Shown here: positions 9,158 through 17,671 of the stretch, in pieces | Layout of the letters: every line of letters starts with the position of its first letter | Position numbering within the stretch: the first letter of the stretch is position 1 | Source of the DNA: Frankia sp. AiPa1 | GTDB taxonomy: Bacteria > Actinomycetota > Actinomycetes > Frankiales > Frankiaceae | Assembly: GCF_023243075.1 (NCBI RefSeq) | Contig: NZ_JALKFZ020000003.1 | Coordinates: 160,238-224,237 of the forward strand | Reading direction: 5' to 3' | Length of the DNA: 64,000 bases | Translations under genes and position numbers: made by a program | The notes under the pieces: generated by a model | The model's database searches: none | What the model saw: the letters and a program-made list of their open reading frames with translations, nothing else | What the model was told of the DNA's origin: nothing

Positions 9158-10303
9158 TCAGTCGGCGGCCGTGCGGGCGGCGGGCGCGGCAGCGCCGGGC
9201 GAGATCGACGAGACGGGGGGAAGTGGGAGAGAGGGGCGGCGTTCGGCGAGCAGGACGGCGAGGTCATCGTGCAGTTCGCCGCCAGCATGGATGTTCAGGG
9301 CAGCGGTGAGCCGGTCGAGGGCCTCCTCCTGGCCGCCGCCACGCAGCAGGCCGAGATGCTCGTCAAGGTCGAAGAACTGGCCGCGGGCGTCGCGGGCTTC
9401 GATCAGACCGTCGGTGAACAGCAGCAGGCGGTCACCGACCTCCCAGGACGCCTTCGTGACGGTGAACTGCTCCGCCAGGCCAAGGGGTGGGCTGGGGGAA
9501 CGCAGCGTGAGGGTGTGGGCGCTTCCCGTCGGCGATATCAGTCGCGGTGGGTGATGGCCGGCGGAGCACATCCCGAGCCGGCCGTCGGGGTGAATGTCCA
9601 GCACAAGCGCGGTGACGAAGTCCTCGGGCCCCGCCTCGCGCAGTACCGAGCGGGCACACGCCGAGGCGACCTGCTCGGGGTCGAGCCAGGTGACCGCGGC
9701 TTCTCGGAAGGCGCCGAGCACCACCGAGGCGAGGCGCACCGCGGGTAATCCCTTGCCCCGGACATCCCCGATGATGACCCGGATGCCGTGCGCGGTGGGC
9801 ACGACCTCGTAGAGATCCCCGCCGACGGATGCCTCCCGCGCGGCGGACAGGTAGCGGGCGGCGAAACCGGCGCCGTCCAGCCGGTCGGGCACCGCCGGCA
9901 ACAGCGCCCGCTGCGCGACCTCGGCCACGGCCTGGACGCGATGCAGTTTGGAGCGCTGCCGCTCACGGCACACGCAGATACAGACGGCAATCGCTGCCTG
10001 GACGGCGATCAGGATGATCGCGGCGATGTGCTGCCCGGTGCCGAACCGGTCGTCCCACAGACCCGACAGAATCCCCAGCATCACCGTCACCGCACCGACG
10101 CCGGCGGTGATGAGCGGCGGACAGGCGGCGGCGAGGATCAGCGGCCCGAGGCCGAAATACCCGGCGAGCGCCACGTGGGAGAAGACGTCGGCGAGCAGGG
10201 CGCCGAGAAGCACGGCTCCACCGAGAACGACGAACGCGAGGTTATCGGCCCGCTCGCCCGGGGCAAGCAGAGCGCCAGGGGTGTCCGTCCGGACAGTTCG
10301 CAT
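9158..10303 (-). CDS. Membrane-bound PP2C-type (SpoIIE) serine phosphatase
   Basis: The 381-aa protein has three to four hydrophobic segments in the first 120 residues, a short basic linker (CRERQRSKLH), and a SpoIIE/RsbU-type phosphatase domain from about 135 to 360. The domain shows VGGDLYEVV, VIIGDVRGKGLPA and LLLFTDGLIEARD, which hold the Asp residues that bind Mn/Mg ions. Such enzymes usually dephosphorylate anti-sigma antagonists in partner-switching pathways. No anti-sigma factor or antagonist gene is adjacent, so its target is unknown. No clear ribosome site precedes the ATG at 10303, so the start is less certain than the domain. Confidence 0.85.
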   Translation of the reverse strand: MRTVRTDTPGALLAPGERADNLAFVVLGGAVLLGALLADVFSHVALAGYFGLGPLILAAACPPLITAGVGAVTVMLGILSGLWDDRFGTGQHIAAIILIAVQAAIAVCICVCRERQRSKLHRVQAVAEVAQRALLPAVPDRLDGAGFAARYLSAAREASVGGDLYEVVPTAHGIRVIIGDVRGKGLPAVRLASVVLGAFREAAVTWLDPEQVASACARSVLREAGPEDFVTALVLDIHPDGRLGMCSAGHHPPRLISPTGSAHTLTLRSPSPPLGLAEQFTVTKASWEVGDRLLLFTDGLIEARDARGQFFDLDEHLGLLRGGGQEEALDRLTAALNIHAGGELHDDLAVLLAERRPSLPLPPVSSISPGAAAPAARTAAD

Positions 10304-10405
10304 GGGTCATTGTCTCGAGACGACCAGGCGTTCGGCCATACACCCTGGCAGGACGTCTGGAAGGTCACCGTGATCTGACCATATGGTCACCTCTGGCGGA
10401 GGGGG

Positions 10406-11965
10406 TCAGCCGGCACGCGCCACCCGTTGCCCGGGATGAAAGCGCTGCCATTGTTCGCTGGCCTCGAGCTGCGCGGCCAGCGAGATCAGGTGTGATTCGG
10501 CGGTCGCCGGGCCCATGAGCTGGGCGCCCACCGGCAGGCCCGCGGGGGTGAATCCGGCCGGGACGTTCACCGCCGGCCAGCCGAGCACGTTCCACGGCCA
10601 GGCGAACGGGCAGGCGGCCACGATCGCCTGGTCGGTGGCCCAGTTCGTGTCGCGGTTGAGCTCGCCGACGCGCGGCGGTGGTGTCGCCGTGGTCGGGGCG
10701 AGCAGGATGTCCACCTTGCGGAAGATTCGGCCGATGTTGAGCCGGGCCAGCGGCTCGGCCGCACGGGCCAGCGGGAGCAGCGGGCGCAGGAGCCGGCCGG
10801 TGCGGGCGTTCGCGAGCGTGCGCGCGTCCAGCAGGGACGGGTCGGGCACCCGGCCGGACCAGTCGCGGATGCCGTCCATCGACCGCGGCAAGAAGATTGC
10901 GCCGAGAAGTCCGTAGGCCGGTTCGGCCGGGATGACCTCGTGTCCGAGCCGCGCGAGTGCCTCGGCGATCCGCTCCACCCCGGCCCTTACCGCCGGGTCG
11001 AGCCGTGCCGGCATCCCGCTGTATGGGCGGTGCAGCGACAGGCCGATCCGCAGCCGGGGCGGTGGGTGCCCGGCCGCGGCGAGGAACGTCTCCGGGGGTT
11101 CGGGTGGACGGTCCCGATCGATCGGCAGACTGCCGGACAGCGCGTCGAGCAGCAGCGCGCCGTCGGCGACCGTCCTGGTCAGTGGACCGAAAACGGTCAG
11201 CCCATTGAACTGCTCGCGGACCGGCGCACTGGAGATCCGTCCACGCCGGGGCTTGATGCCGACCAGATGGGTCCAGGCTGCCGGGATGCGCACCGAACCC
11301 GCGCCGTCCGAGCCGATCGCGCCCGGCACCAGCCCCGCCGCGACCGCCGCCGCCGCACCGCCGGACGATCCGCCTGGAGAATGGTCCAGATCCCACGGGT
11401 TGCGGGTCACTCCGAACGCCTGACCCTCGGTGAAGGGCCACTGGCCGAACTCGGGGGTGTTCGTCTTGCCGACAATGATCGCGCCCGCGGCCTTCAGCCG
11501 CCGCACCATCTCGCTGTCCCGGGCCACGGGTGCGAACTCACCCATCGCGCCGAATGCTGTCGGCAGCCCGGCGATGTCCGTGTCATCCTTGATCGCGATG
11601 GGGACGCCTAGCAGTGGTCGATGAGGTCGGTGGCCGGCCTGCGCCGCCGCCGCGAGTGCGCCGTCGGCGGCCGCGGCCTCCTCCAGCGCCTCGCGTGGCC
11701 GGATCCGGCGAAAGGCGTTCAGCGTCGACTGAGTTGCCTCGATCCGGCCGAGCGCCGCTTCCACCAGCTCCCGCGAGGTGACCTCGCCTCGTGCGAGGCG
11801 GGCAGCGAGTGCCGCCACGCCCTCCAGGCCATCGGAGCTGTGGGACGTCACACCATCAGGACCGGTGCCGGGCGGGCCGGCGCCGCGCGACCCCGTGTCG
11901 TGTGGGCCCGCGCGCTGGGCGTCAGCGTCGTCGGGGTTCATGAGGGCTCGTTGCACGTCGGACAT
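10406..11965 (-). CDS. Amidase signature-family enzyme
   Basis: The 519-aa product belongs to the amidase signature (GatA/AtzF-like) superfamily. The catalytic triad is visible: the Lys in VPIAIKDDTDIAG, the cis-Ser in the Gly/Ser loop PGGSSGGAAAAVAAG, and the nucleophile Ser in GSDGAGSVRIPA. It hydrolyses a carboxamide, but family members range from indoleacetamide hydrolase to general amidases, so the substrate is open. I start it at the ATG at 11965, preceded by AGGGGG at good spacing; the frame stays open to 12157. It is not next to gatB or gatC, which argues against the tRNA amidotransferase subunit. Confidence 0.85.
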   Translation of the reverse strand: MSDVQRALMNPDDADAQRAGPHDTGSRGAGPPGTGPDGVTSHSSDGLEGVAALAARLARGEVTSRELVEAALGRIEATQSTLNAFRRIRPREALEEAAAADGALAAAAQAGHRPHRPLLGVPIAIKDDTDIAGLPTAFGAMGEFAPVARDSEMVRRLKAAGAIIVGKTNTPEFGQWPFTEGQAFGVTRNPWDLDHSPGGSSGGAAAAVAAGLVPGAIGSDGAGSVRIPAAWTHLVGIKPRRGRISSAPVREQFNGLTVFGPLTRTVADGALLLDALSGSLPIDRDRPPEPPETFLAAAGHPPPRLRIGLSLHRPYSGMPARLDPAVRAGVERIAEALARLGHEVIPAEPAYGLLGAIFLPRSMDGIRDWSGRVPDPSLLDARTLANARTGRLLRPLLPLARAAEPLARLNIGRIFRKVDILLAPTTATPPPRVGELNRDTNWATDQAIVAACPFAWPWNVLGWPAVNVPAGFTPAGLPVGAQLMGPATAESHLISLAAQLEASEQWQRFHPGQRVARAG

Positions 11966-12424
11966 CAGCCACCCCCTGCCAGCCGCTGCCTCGGCCATCG
12001 TGGGCTGCGGTCGGGCCTGCTCTCGAACCGTAACCGACGTCAGGCCGCCCGGACCGGACCCGGTACAGTACCTCGCCCATTGTCTATCGCGTGGCCGGAT
12101 GTATGGGTTGGCGAGGAGTTTGCCACGGAGACGACTCGCATCGTGTCTGTATTGCACCGATATGTAGGTCTATGTCCGTGGGATCTGCGGCGTAGTGGTG
12201 CACCACCCCACCCACATCGTGTTATCAACATCGATGACGGGGTACCGCCGCCCGGAGAACGGACAGTGAACTCTTTCCGTGCCGCAAGCCAGGTTCGTCA
12301 AGCCGGGCGCCCGGGCGGGATGAATGGTGGGGCTCCGCACCAGACAAGGACGTCGAGGCCGAACAGTACGTCGATACCAGACAGCCCTCAGGACCAGGAC
12401 GACCGAACGAGAGGAACCACGACG
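11966..12424. other. Divergent intergenic region
   Basis: This 459-bp stretch lies between the amidase and the Ala-rich gene and has a less GC-rich patch around 12080-12240. The frame of the downstream gene is open through most of it, but no ribosome site supports an earlier start. It most likely holds the two divergent promoters; I cannot define -35/-10 boxes with confidence. Confidence 0.45.
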
Positions 12425-13177
12425 ATGTCAGCGGACCCGAACCCGGCGGCGCCCGATCCCACGCTGATCGCCCCGCTGGACGGCTCGCGGCCCACGACCC
12501 CTCCGCTCCCTCCGCCGACACCGCCGACCGCCGCTTCGGTCGGTGTCCCGTCCACCGACAGCGCTCCCGAACCATCCTCGCCCGGACCTGGTGCACCTGT
12601 TCTCGGGGCAGCCGAGCCGGTGACAGAGCCCAAGGCTGGCGGCGACAAGGCTGGCGGCGACAAGGCTGCCAGCGACGAGGCTGCCAGCGACGAGCCCGCT
12701 CACGACGTGGCCGCCGAGGGCGAGACCGCGGATGTGACGGGTGACGAGGTGGGGGGTGGCGCGAACGGTCGTGACCGCGTGGCCTCCGGCACCGCGGAGG
12801 TGCGTCAGCGGGTGACCGGTGCGGCGCAGGCGCTCGCACCGCATCTGGGCGCGGCCGCGGGGCGCACCCGCGAGGCAGCGGGTAAGGTTGCCGGCACTGT
12901 ACGCGACAAGGCTGCGGACAATACGCGGCTGGCTGCCGCCAGCGCCCGCACGATCGACGCTCGCGACCGAGCCCTCGGCACGGCACTTGAGCGTCTGGCG
13001 CAGCATCCGCAGGCCAGCGCCGCGGCGGAGAAGGCTGTGGCCACTAGTGGGAAGGCCGCCCGTTCCGCCGGACAGCGGGCGCGCGGCAACCCGCGGGCCA
13101 CCGGTGGCGTGGTGGCGGGAGTCGTCGTGCTGTCCCTGATCAGACGAGCACGGCGGCGTAGGCGCAAGGCGGACTGA
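12425..13177 (+). CDS. Ala-rich protein with C-terminal membrane anchor, function unknown
   Basis: The start at ATG 12425 follows GAGAGGAA at usable spacing. The 250-aa product has a Pro/Ala-rich first half with pentapeptide repeats (AGGDK, AGGDK, AASDE, AASDE), then an amphipathic, helix-forming Ala/Arg/Thr-rich section of about 100 residues. A hydrophobic segment (GVVAGVVVLSLI) and an Arg/Lys-rich end (RRARRRRRKAD) follow. This looks like a tail-anchored protein with a cytoplasmic helical domain, resembling Ala-rich stress or cell-envelope proteins. I recognise no catalytic motif. It is followed 118 bp later by the GlsB-like gene on the same strand, which may be co-transcribed. Confidence 0.6.
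   Translation: MSADPNPAAPDPTLIAPLDGSRPTTPPLPPPTPPTAASVGVPSTDSAPEPSSPGPGAPVLGAAEPVTEPKAGGDKAGGDKAASDEAASDEPAHDVAAEGETADVTGDEVGGGANGRDRVASGTAEVRQRVTGAAQALAPHLGAAAGRTREAAGKVAGTVRDKAADNTRLAAASARTIDARDRALGTALERLAQHPQASAAAEKAVATSGKAARSAGQRARGNPRATGGVVAGVVVLSLIRRARRRRRKAD
12635..12694 (+). repeat. In-frame 15-bp tandem repeat (four copies)
   Basis: Two identical copies of gctggcggcgacaag are followed by two identical copies of the related gctgccagcgacgag, giving (AGGDK)2(AASDE)2. The pairwise identity suggests two recent unit duplications. Confidence 0.9.
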
Positions 13178-13295
13178 CCGGACAGGCCCCTCATCCGGCG
13201 CCATCACCGGCCCTACCGCGGAAATCTGAAATAGAGTGTTTGTCGCCCGGGTCGCCGGGAATGAATGGACCAGTCGCCTCGGCAGGGAGAATGAA

Positions 13296-13601
13296 ATGGT
13301 CACATTCATTGTCGTCATGATTCTGCTCGGACTGGTCGCCGGCGCTGTTGCGCGGGTGGTGCTTCCCGGGCCCGATCCGATCGGCATTCTCGGAACCATC
13401 ATCGTCGGCGTCATCGGTTCTTTTGTCGGTGGCTTTCTCGGCTATGTTCTGTTCAACAAGGACGTGGGTGAGGGCGCTCTGCAGCCGGCCGGTATCATCG
13501 GTTCGATCATCGGCGCCATCATCGTGCTGCTGATCTGGCGGAACGTGGGCACCGGCCACAGCCGCTCGCGTGGCCGCAGCCGGCGCTACGCCCGCCGGTA
13601 A
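13296..13601 (+). CDS. GlsB/YeaQ/YmgE-family small membrane protein
   Basis: The 101-aa product has three hydrophobic helices, with Gly-rich faces in GTIIVGVIGSFVGGFLGY and PAGIIGSIIGAIIVLLIW, the pattern of the transglycosylase-associated / GlsB family of stress-induced inner membrane proteins. The start at ATG 13296 follows GGGAG closely; a longer open frame to 13236 adds no membrane segment. A basic Arg/Ser tail (SRSRGRSRRYARR) follows the last helix. The family's molecular role is unknown. Confidence 0.85.
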   Translation: MVTFIVVMILLGLVAGAVARVVLPGPDPIGILGTIIVGVIGSFVGGFLGYVLFNKDVGEGALQPAGIIGSIIGAIIVLLIWRNVGTGHSRSRGRSRRYARR

Positions 13602-14011
13602 CCGACCCGGCGTCGGTCACGGCGACACCGACAGGTGATCCCCGGGACTGCCGAGCTCTCCACGGCGGTCGCGAGTGGTCGTCGGTAGGAACCAGATCTG
13701 GTTCCTACCGGCTACCCCCGCGGCCGCCGTTGTCATGTCCGGTATGCGGTCAAAGCCGACCTGCCGTGACGAGATAATGTGCGTCGGTGACCGGCCGCGT
13801 CGAGTGCAGAACGGCGCCGTCATGATCCAGTCTCACGTCGAGGCCCGACGGTGGCTTCAGATCCTTCATCCTTTTCATCGAACTCTGGCTGGAATATGAA
13901 AGTTCTGGCGTGGATATGAAAGTCGCGCAATGACCCGCCGGCGCGTGGCGGACGCGCTGGAACCAGCCCGGCACACAACGCGGCGGGCCCGGGAGACGGC
14001 CACGTCGCGCA
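13602..14011. other. Convergent intergenic region with palindrome
   Basis: This 410-bp gap lies between the 3' ends of the GlsB-like gene and the MscS gene. It contains the perfect palindrome at 13683-13710. It also has a direct repeat, atatgaaagt at 13894-13903 and 13914-13923, exactly 20 bp apart. Open frames through the palindrome mirror each other on the two strands and are not convincing genes. Confidence 0.6.
13683..13710. repeat. Perfect 28-bp palindrome
   Basis: The half-site is cggtaggaaccaga, and the second half is its exact reverse complement, with no loop and centre agatct. It sits between two convergent genes, so a bidirectional terminator or a mobile palindromic repeat is possible. 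There is no T-run on either side, so ordinary intrinsic termination is not obvious. A binding site for a dimeric protein is the other option. Confidence 0.85.
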
Positions 14012-15493
14012 TCAGCGAGTCTCGTCACCGTTGTCTGTTTCCGCGTCCTTGCCGGAGGCGTGATCATCCTCGCCGGAGGCGGCGTCACTGGCGGAGGCAG
14101 GGCCACACTCGGTGGTGGTTTCGCTGAAGTCCCGGGCCCGCTGGGCGGCGTCGGGGCTGTCGCCCGAGAACAGCCGGGCATCATCGGGTGACGGAGCGGC
14201 GTCAGGGGAGCGGTCGAGAGTGCCGATCCCGGCGGGACGGCCGCCGTGCGCGTCGTCGTGGCCCGCGTTGTGATCGTGACGGTCGTGATGGTCGTGAGCG
14301 GGGCGGCTGCTGGCGCCGCGATGTGTACCGTTATCACCAAGGCGTTGGTCAGGGGCAGGGGTGAACGTGCCCGATCCGACCCCGTCATGCGCGTACTCGT
14401 CGGAGCCGAATCCGGCCTTGGCGAACAGGCGAGCGGCAGCATCGAACTCGACCCGGGTACGCGGCAGGGCGCCGGGATGGTGGCGCTGCAGCCACAGGAC
14501 GAGTGCCTCCCGCACGTGGCAGCGCAGGTCGAAGGTGGTCGGGCCGTCCTTGCCGCTGACCAGGACACGGATGCGGATGTTGTCGCCGACGGCGTCGGTC
14601 ACCTGCAGCACGGACACCCGCCGGTCCCACAGGTCGGTGGCTTCCAGGACGCGGTGCATCTCGGCGCGCATCTCGTCGATCGGGACCTCCCAGTCCAGGT
14701 CCAGCTCGACCGCGCCGAGCACGGCGGACTCCTTGCGGGTCCAGTTCTGGAACGGGGTGGTGGTGAAGTACGTGGATGGGAGGATCATGCGGCGGTCATC
14801 CCAGATGTGCACGACGACGTAGGTCAGCGTGATCTCCTCGATCCGGCCCCATTCCTCCTCGACGACGACCACGTCGTCCACCCGCATCGCGTCGGTGAAG
14901 GCGATCTGCAGTCCGGCGAAAACGTTGGCGAGCGACGTCTGGGCGGCGAGGCCCGCGACGATCCCGACGACGCCGGCGCTGGCGAAGATGCTGGCCCCGG
15001 CGACCCGCACGCTGGGGATCGTCATGAGCATGGACGCGGCGGCGATGACCGCGATGACGGCGACGGTGATCCGGCGCAGCAGGCTGACCTGGGTGCGCAC
15101 CCGGCGAGCATGCCGGTTGTCGACGACGTCGACCCGGTAGCGGGCGAGCGCCAGTTCCTCGAACACGAACGCGAGCACGGTGACGCACCAGCCGATCGCG
15201 GCGATCAGCAGGATGCCGCAGAGCCGGGACGCCGAGGCCGTCCAGTCCTGCTCATGGGTGGCGCCAAGGCTGATCTGGATGGCGATGAGCACCAGGGTGA
15301 ACCGGATCGGCCGCCGGGCTCGGTGGGCCAGGTCGGCGACGATCTCCGAGCGCCGGCCGATCCGCCGCGCACACCAGTGCAGCAGCACCGAGGCGCCCAG
15401 GGCAATGATCACCGCCCCGGCCACCACGGTCAGGACCGCGATCGTGGACTGCATGTTAGAAAACGACATATCGGGCGCGGCGCTGACACGCAC
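14012..15493 (-). CDS. MscS-family mechanosensitive channel
   Basis: The 493-aa protein has about four hydrophobic helices in the first 210 residues. The pore-lining helix is followed by GLAAQTSLANVFAGLQIAFTDAMRVDD, the hallmark of the MscS domain, and then the beta domain with DDVVVVEEEWGRIEEITLTYVVV. Such channels open under membrane tension and release solutes on osmotic downshift. I take the GTG at 15493 as start because GAGGAG lies eight bases before it. The last 110 residues are an unusual cytoplasmic tail rich in His, Asp and Gly (HDHHDRHDHNAGHDD), which could bind divalent metal; that is inference. No functional partner is adjacent. Confidence 0.86.
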   Translation of the reverse strand: MRVSAAPDMSFSNMQSTIAVLTVVAGAVIIALGASVLLHWCARRIGRRSEIVADLAHRARRPIRFTLVLIAIQISLGATHEQDWTASASRLCGILLIAAIGWCVTVLAFVFEELALARYRVDVVDNRHARRVRTQVSLLRRITVAVIAVIAAASMLMTIPSVRVAGASIFASAGVVGIVAGLAAQTSLANVFAGLQIAFTDAMRVDDVVVVEEEWGRIEEITLTYVVVHIWDDRRMILPSTYFTTTPFQNWTRKESAVLGAVELDLDWEVPIDEMRAEMHRVLEATDLWDRRVSVLQVTDAVGDNIRIRVLVSGKDGPTTFDLRCHVREALVLWLQRHHPGALPRTRVEFDAAARLFAKAGFGSDEYAHDGVGSGTFTPAPDQRLGDNGTHRGASSRPAHDHHDRHDHNAGHDDAHGGRPAGIGTLDRSPDAAPSPDDARLFSGDSPDAAQRARDFSETTTECGPASASDAASGEDDHASGKDAETDNGDETR

Positions 15494-15570
15494 AGGCGGG
15501 CTCCTCGTCCGTCAGGGACAGTTCCCGGTCTCCCTGCCCGTGATCGAGCGCGCCAAAGAAGTGAGGCGTG

Positions 15571-16680
15571 TCATAGTTCCTCGGCCGGCCCGGCTCGGCG
15601 TGCCTGCCCGCCGTCCGCGGTCAGCGCCCGCAGAATCGACAGGTCCAGCTCGTTGCGAATCCGGGCGACGATGCTGGCCCACTGCCGGGAGAACCCGGGC
15701 CGCCCCTCCAACGCCGACCACACCCACGAAAGCTCCGGCTCCGCGTGCGCCCCCGGCATCCACAGGTGCAGGAGCTGTTCGATCGCGGGCCCGATCCGCT
15801 CGATCCGGCCGTTGCGCGCCGGCGCCTCGTCCAGGTTGTCGACGAGGCGCTGCAGCACTGTCAACAGCCAGTCATGGACGGCGACGTCCTCACAGAGGGT
15901 CATCAGCTCCGCCGCGCCACCGCCATCGAACTCCGCCAGATCGAGACCTTTCTGGACCTGTGTGGCGAGATCGGTCTCGGCACCGTCCAGTTCACGTCCG
16001 GTTCCGTGCAGGTCGGCACGCAGGAGCAAGGTACGGACGCCGTCGACGTCGACGGAGAACCGCGGCGGCGCTGGCGTGGACGGCCCACCGCCGGAGCCGG
16101 CGGCAGCGACGACGAAGCGGAGTCTGGTGCGGGTGGTGCGTAGTGGGCTCGCACCGTCGAGCAGGAGAGACGTCTGCACCCGGTCGAGCAGCCGGTTCGC
16201 GACGGCACCCAGGTCGAGGACGTCGGGCCGGTGCGGGGCGAGGAAGCCGGCCGCCAGATCGTCGCCGCCACCCGGTCCCAAAGCCTCGATGATTCCCTGC
16301 CGGGCAAGATAGGCCGACCAGTTCTGCCGTCGGGGCGCGGTGGCCGGGAGCACGAGCGCTCGGCTGGAGGCCTGCGCGATCCGGCCGCCCGTGACCACGG
16401 CCCGGCTCACGATGGTCCCGACGCCCTCCACCCGCCGACCGGAGCCGGAGGGCAGCCGGCAATGCACCCCCTCGACGACGTCTGTGGAGACGCCTCGGGC
16501 CAGCGGCCGTGAGGTCAGCCGCACCGTGGCCGCGGGCGCCAGCTCCAGCAGCTCCTCGACCGTCTCCACACCCACCGCGCGGGAGTGCCGCAGCAACGCC
16601 GTACGGACCTCACCCAGCAGCACCGGCCAGGGGCCGGCCGTCGGCGCGGTCCGCCGGGTGGAGTGCCTGGGGGCGGTCAT
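15571..16680 (-). CDS. SCO2521-family protein (function unknown)
   Basis: This 369-aa protein is the last gene of the minus-strand operon; its ATG overlaps the stop of the gene before it by four bases (ATGA). I see no signal peptide, membrane segment or catalytic motif. The sequence is mixed alpha/beta, with repeated Arg-Leu-Thr-Ser strands early (ATVRLTSRPLARG) and a helical C-terminal third. I place it in the SCO2521 family by position: the operon runs methyltransferase, long helical protein, variant P-loop protein, then two further proteins, colinear with S. coelicolor SCO2525 to SCO2521. The family name rests on recall and gene order, so the 2521 and 2522 labels could be swapped. Confidence 0.6.
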   Translation of the reverse strand: MTAPRHSTRRTAPTAGPWPVLLGEVRTALLRHSRAVGVETVEELLELAPAATVRLTSRPLARGVSTDVVEGVHCRLPSGSGRRVEGVGTIVSRAVVTGGRIAQASSRALVLPATAPRRQNWSAYLARQGIIEALGPGGGDDLAAGFLAPHRPDVLDLGAVANRLLDRVQTSLLLDGASPLRTTRTRLRFVVAAAGSGGGPSTPAPPRFSVDVDGVRTLLLRADLHGTGRELDGAETDLATQVQKGLDLAEFDGGGAAELMTLCEDVAVHDWLLTVLQRLVDNLDEAPARNGRIERIGPAIEQLLHLWMPGAHAEPELSWVWSALEGRPGFSRQWASIVARIRNELDLSILRALTADGGQARRAGPAEEL

Positions 16681-17645
16681 GGACCGAGCAGTACGTAGGA
16701 GATGCGGTCGATGATCTCCATGGGGAGAGTGATTCCCTCCCTGGCCGCGCGGCGAACCGCCTGCCGTACCGCGGTGGGGTCGGCCGCCACCTGGCTCAGG
16801 ATCGTCCGCACCGCGTTCTCCACGGGCAGGAAACGGGCATCCATCACCGACAGGGTGCGGTAGGCGCAGAACGGCGGCGGGGTGCGTGAGACCATCAGGA
16901 CGGCGGGCAGCGCGGCCCAGTCGTCCGGCAGATTGTCCAGGTCGACGCTCTCGGCGGCCAGAACGCCGCGGCCGCGGCGGCGCAGCACGCCCAGCCGGGC
17001 AAGCTGCCAGACCGCGGCCAGATAGGCGCACGACCACTGGCGCTTGCCCTCCGGGCCGTTCCACAGCTCCACGTCGAGGAAGACGGAGTGCTGGTACCCC
17101 GCGTTCTCGACGGGCGGAGTCCAGACGATCTGCCCGCCCATGGCCTGGCGGGTGCCGACCGCCGGTGAGCGTTGGCCATTGGTCAGCCAACCGGTCTCGG
17201 TGACCGGTGGCCGGGACCCGTCGGCGCCGAACGGTGGGTCGGCCACCAGCAGGCCCTCGACCAGCTCGGCGAGCGAGCCGCTCGGTGCCTGGACCAGGCC
17301 GGACTCGCGGGCCAGGTAGTCGATGGGAACACCTGCTCGCATGGCGGCCGCCAACAGCTCGGGCAGGACGGCCGCTGGTGACGGCCGCGCGGTCGGGTCG
17401 GTGTATCCGGAATAGTCGTCCAGCAGCAGGCAGGTGCTCACCCGCTGTCGTCGGTCTGTTGGCAGACCGGCAACTGATGCAAGCCGGGGACGATCCGCCC
17501 AGGGCGCGATGCGGGCGAAGAAGCCGTCGAGATCCGTCGGACCGAGGTCCTCCAGATACAGATGACCGAGCTCGACCGAGACCTGCGCGAACGGGACCCC
17601 GCTCGTGTGCTCAGCAGCCGACGACTCCGTGTAGATAGCGTCCAT
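16677..17645 (-). CDS. SCO2522-family protein (function unknown)
   Basis: The 322-aa product is soluble by appearance, with strands such as FAQVSVELGHLYLEDL at the N-terminus and a helical C-terminal part (VRQAVRRAAREGITLPMEIIDR). No known catalytic motif stands out. Its stop overlaps the start of the next gene by four bases, and the preceding 314-aa gene ends 26 bp upstream, so it is well inside the operon. The family assignment follows gene order in the conserved SCO2521-SCO2525 set. The residues WKxx-type motifs of restriction or kinase folds were looked for and not found. The start at 17645 is the first ATG; a later start is possible. Confidence 0.6.
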   Translation of the reverse strand: MDAIYTESSAAEHTSGVPFAQVSVELGHLYLEDLGPTDLDGFFARIAPWADRPRLASVAGLPTDRRQRVSTCLLLDDYSGYTDPTARPSPAAVLPELLAAAMRAGVPIDYLARESGLVQAPSGSLAELVEGLLVADPPFGADGSRPPVTETGWLTNGQRSPAVGTRQAMGGQIVWTPPVENAGYQHSVFLDVELWNGPEGKRQWSCAYLAAVWQLARLGVLRRRGRGVLAAESVDLDNLPDDWAALPAVLMVSRTPPPFCAYRTLSVMDARFLPVENAVRTILSQVAADPTAVRQAVRRAAREGITLPMEIIDRISYVLLGP

Positions 17646-17671
17646 CGCCCCAGTCCGTGTTGTGCTGAGGC

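Noticed and set aside
10406..11965. Amidase considered as GatA of the tRNA amidotransferase
   Set aside because: No gatB or gatC is adjacent, and the sequence lacks the specific GatA features that I would expect; amidase family is as far as it goes.
13683..13710. Palindrome considered as an insertion-sequence end
   Set aside because: No transposase, second end or target duplication is visible nearby.
14246..16312. A 688-codon open frame on the plus strand, opposite the MscS and SCO2521-like genes
   Set aside because: Its product is low-complexity Arg/Asp/His/Gly sequence with no domain. It mirrors two well-supported minus-strand genes and is the usual shadow of GC-rich coding DNA.
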